Below, one piece after another: positions 33,338 to 33,465 of a stretch of DNA of 33,465 nucleotides (position 1 is its first letter; each line of letters opens with the position of its first letter). This stretch comes from Candidatus Gastranaerophilales bacterium. GTDB lineage: Bacteria; Cyanobacteriota; Vampirovibrionia; Gastranaerophilales; Gastranaerophilaceae. The DNA lies in NCBI GenBank assembly GCA_944323495.1, contig CALUSZ010000084.1:1-33465 (forward strand). The letters run 5' to 3'. Position numbers and translations under genes: made by a program. The notes under the pieces were generated by a model. The model had not been told where the DNA came from. It searched no databases and worked only from the letters and a program-made list of their open reading frames with translations.

Positions 33338-33465
33338 AAAAGTATTGGGCAGGGGTGGATTGTCTTGCTCGTCGGCGTTAAACGAGGCTGCGTGTTTTGC
33401 TCCAGTACTTACGTACTTCGCAAAAGCACTCCGCTCTCTGCCTCCTCGCGCTCGAACCACAAAAG
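33338..33465. other. GC-rich tail of unknown nature at the right edge
   Basis: Roughly 55 percent G+C by eye, against about one third in the rest of the window. It contains an imperfect hairpin: TTTTGC and AGTAC pair with GTACT and GCAAAA, within about 33395-33427. On the minus strand one frame is open from the edge, including ERSAFAKYVSTGAKHAASF, but it runs through the terminator to a stop near 33298, which argues against a normal gene end. It may be the edge of a repeated element, of an RNA gene, or of inserted DNA. No tRNA can be folded from what is visible. Confidence 0.4.

Noticed and set aside
33338..33465. tRNA gene at the right edge, suggested by GGTTCGAGC on the minus strand
   Set aside because: The flanking bases do not form a T-stem and no cloverleaf can be built from the visible sequence.
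1..33465. CRISPR array, rRNA, transposase, integrase or prophage
   Set aside because: No regularly spaced repeats, no rRNA-like sequence and no such protein motifs were seen. The only repeats are the two leader copies and short hairpins.

Overview
The window is AT-rich chromosomal DNA from a Gram-negative-type bacterium. My best reading is a non-photosynthetic gut relative of the Cyanobacteria (Melainabacteria/Vampirovibrionia, probably order Gastranaerophilales). The main reasons are: a YidC insertase with the cyanobacterial layout, including the large soluble insert between membrane segments 2 and 3; a DprA-like SLOG protein that resembles, from memory, a small protein conserved across Cyanobacteria; a PBS-lyase-type HEAT-repeat protein; KdsC (Kdo synthesis, so an LPS-type outer membrane); and flagellar switch genes, which some gut Melainabacteria have. 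This assignment is inference; no rRNA gene or search result supports it here.

Positions 1-2930 are an accessory segment. A leader sequence occurs twice (copy A at about 34-356, copy B at about 2117-2899). Both copies lie upstream of minus-strand genes: a gene running off the left edge, and a zinc-ribbon gene followed by a toxin-like gene broken by one in-frame stop codon. A very AT-rich membrane protein gene converges on the broken gene. No transposase, integrase or CRISPR array is visible.

Positions 2931-8248 hold a zinc-dependent MDR dehydrogenase, a lineage-type hypothetical protein with an alanine-rich coiled coil, a HEAT-repeat protein and an orphan GAF histidine kinase. Positions 8301-14063 are a forward block: the fliL-fliM-fliN operon with a strong sigma-70-type promoter and its own terminator, then yidC-queA-serS ending in a second terminator.

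Positions 14106-21417 are a reverse block: a hypothetical protein with an EF-hand-like N-terminus, then (read right to left) pcrA/uvrD helicase, ctpA-type S41 protease and recJ, with recJ overlapping the end of ctpA. Diverging from pcrA are the SLOG protein and a large alpha-solenoid protein. Then come a small hypothetical protein, kdsC, a PLP aminotransferase, a secreted serpin-like protein, a membrane-anchored TPR/SLT lytic transglycosylase, lemA and a decayed DUF3137 partner of lemA. The right end has tmk-prfB and a CPA-type cation/proton antiporter with two TrkA-C domains. After a clean terminator, the last ~120 bases change to a much GC-richer sequence of unknown nature.

Most genes have clear Shine-Dalgarno sites. 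A few (the histidine kinase, the serpin-like gene, a 19-codon ORF before tmk, perhaps the aminotransferase) have no Shine-Dalgarno site but a -10-like box just upstream of the start, which suggests leaderless or near-leaderless transcripts. The points most worth a second look are the duplicated leader module with its interrupted gene, the serpin-like secreted protein, the lemA/DUF3137 decay and the odd right-hand tail.
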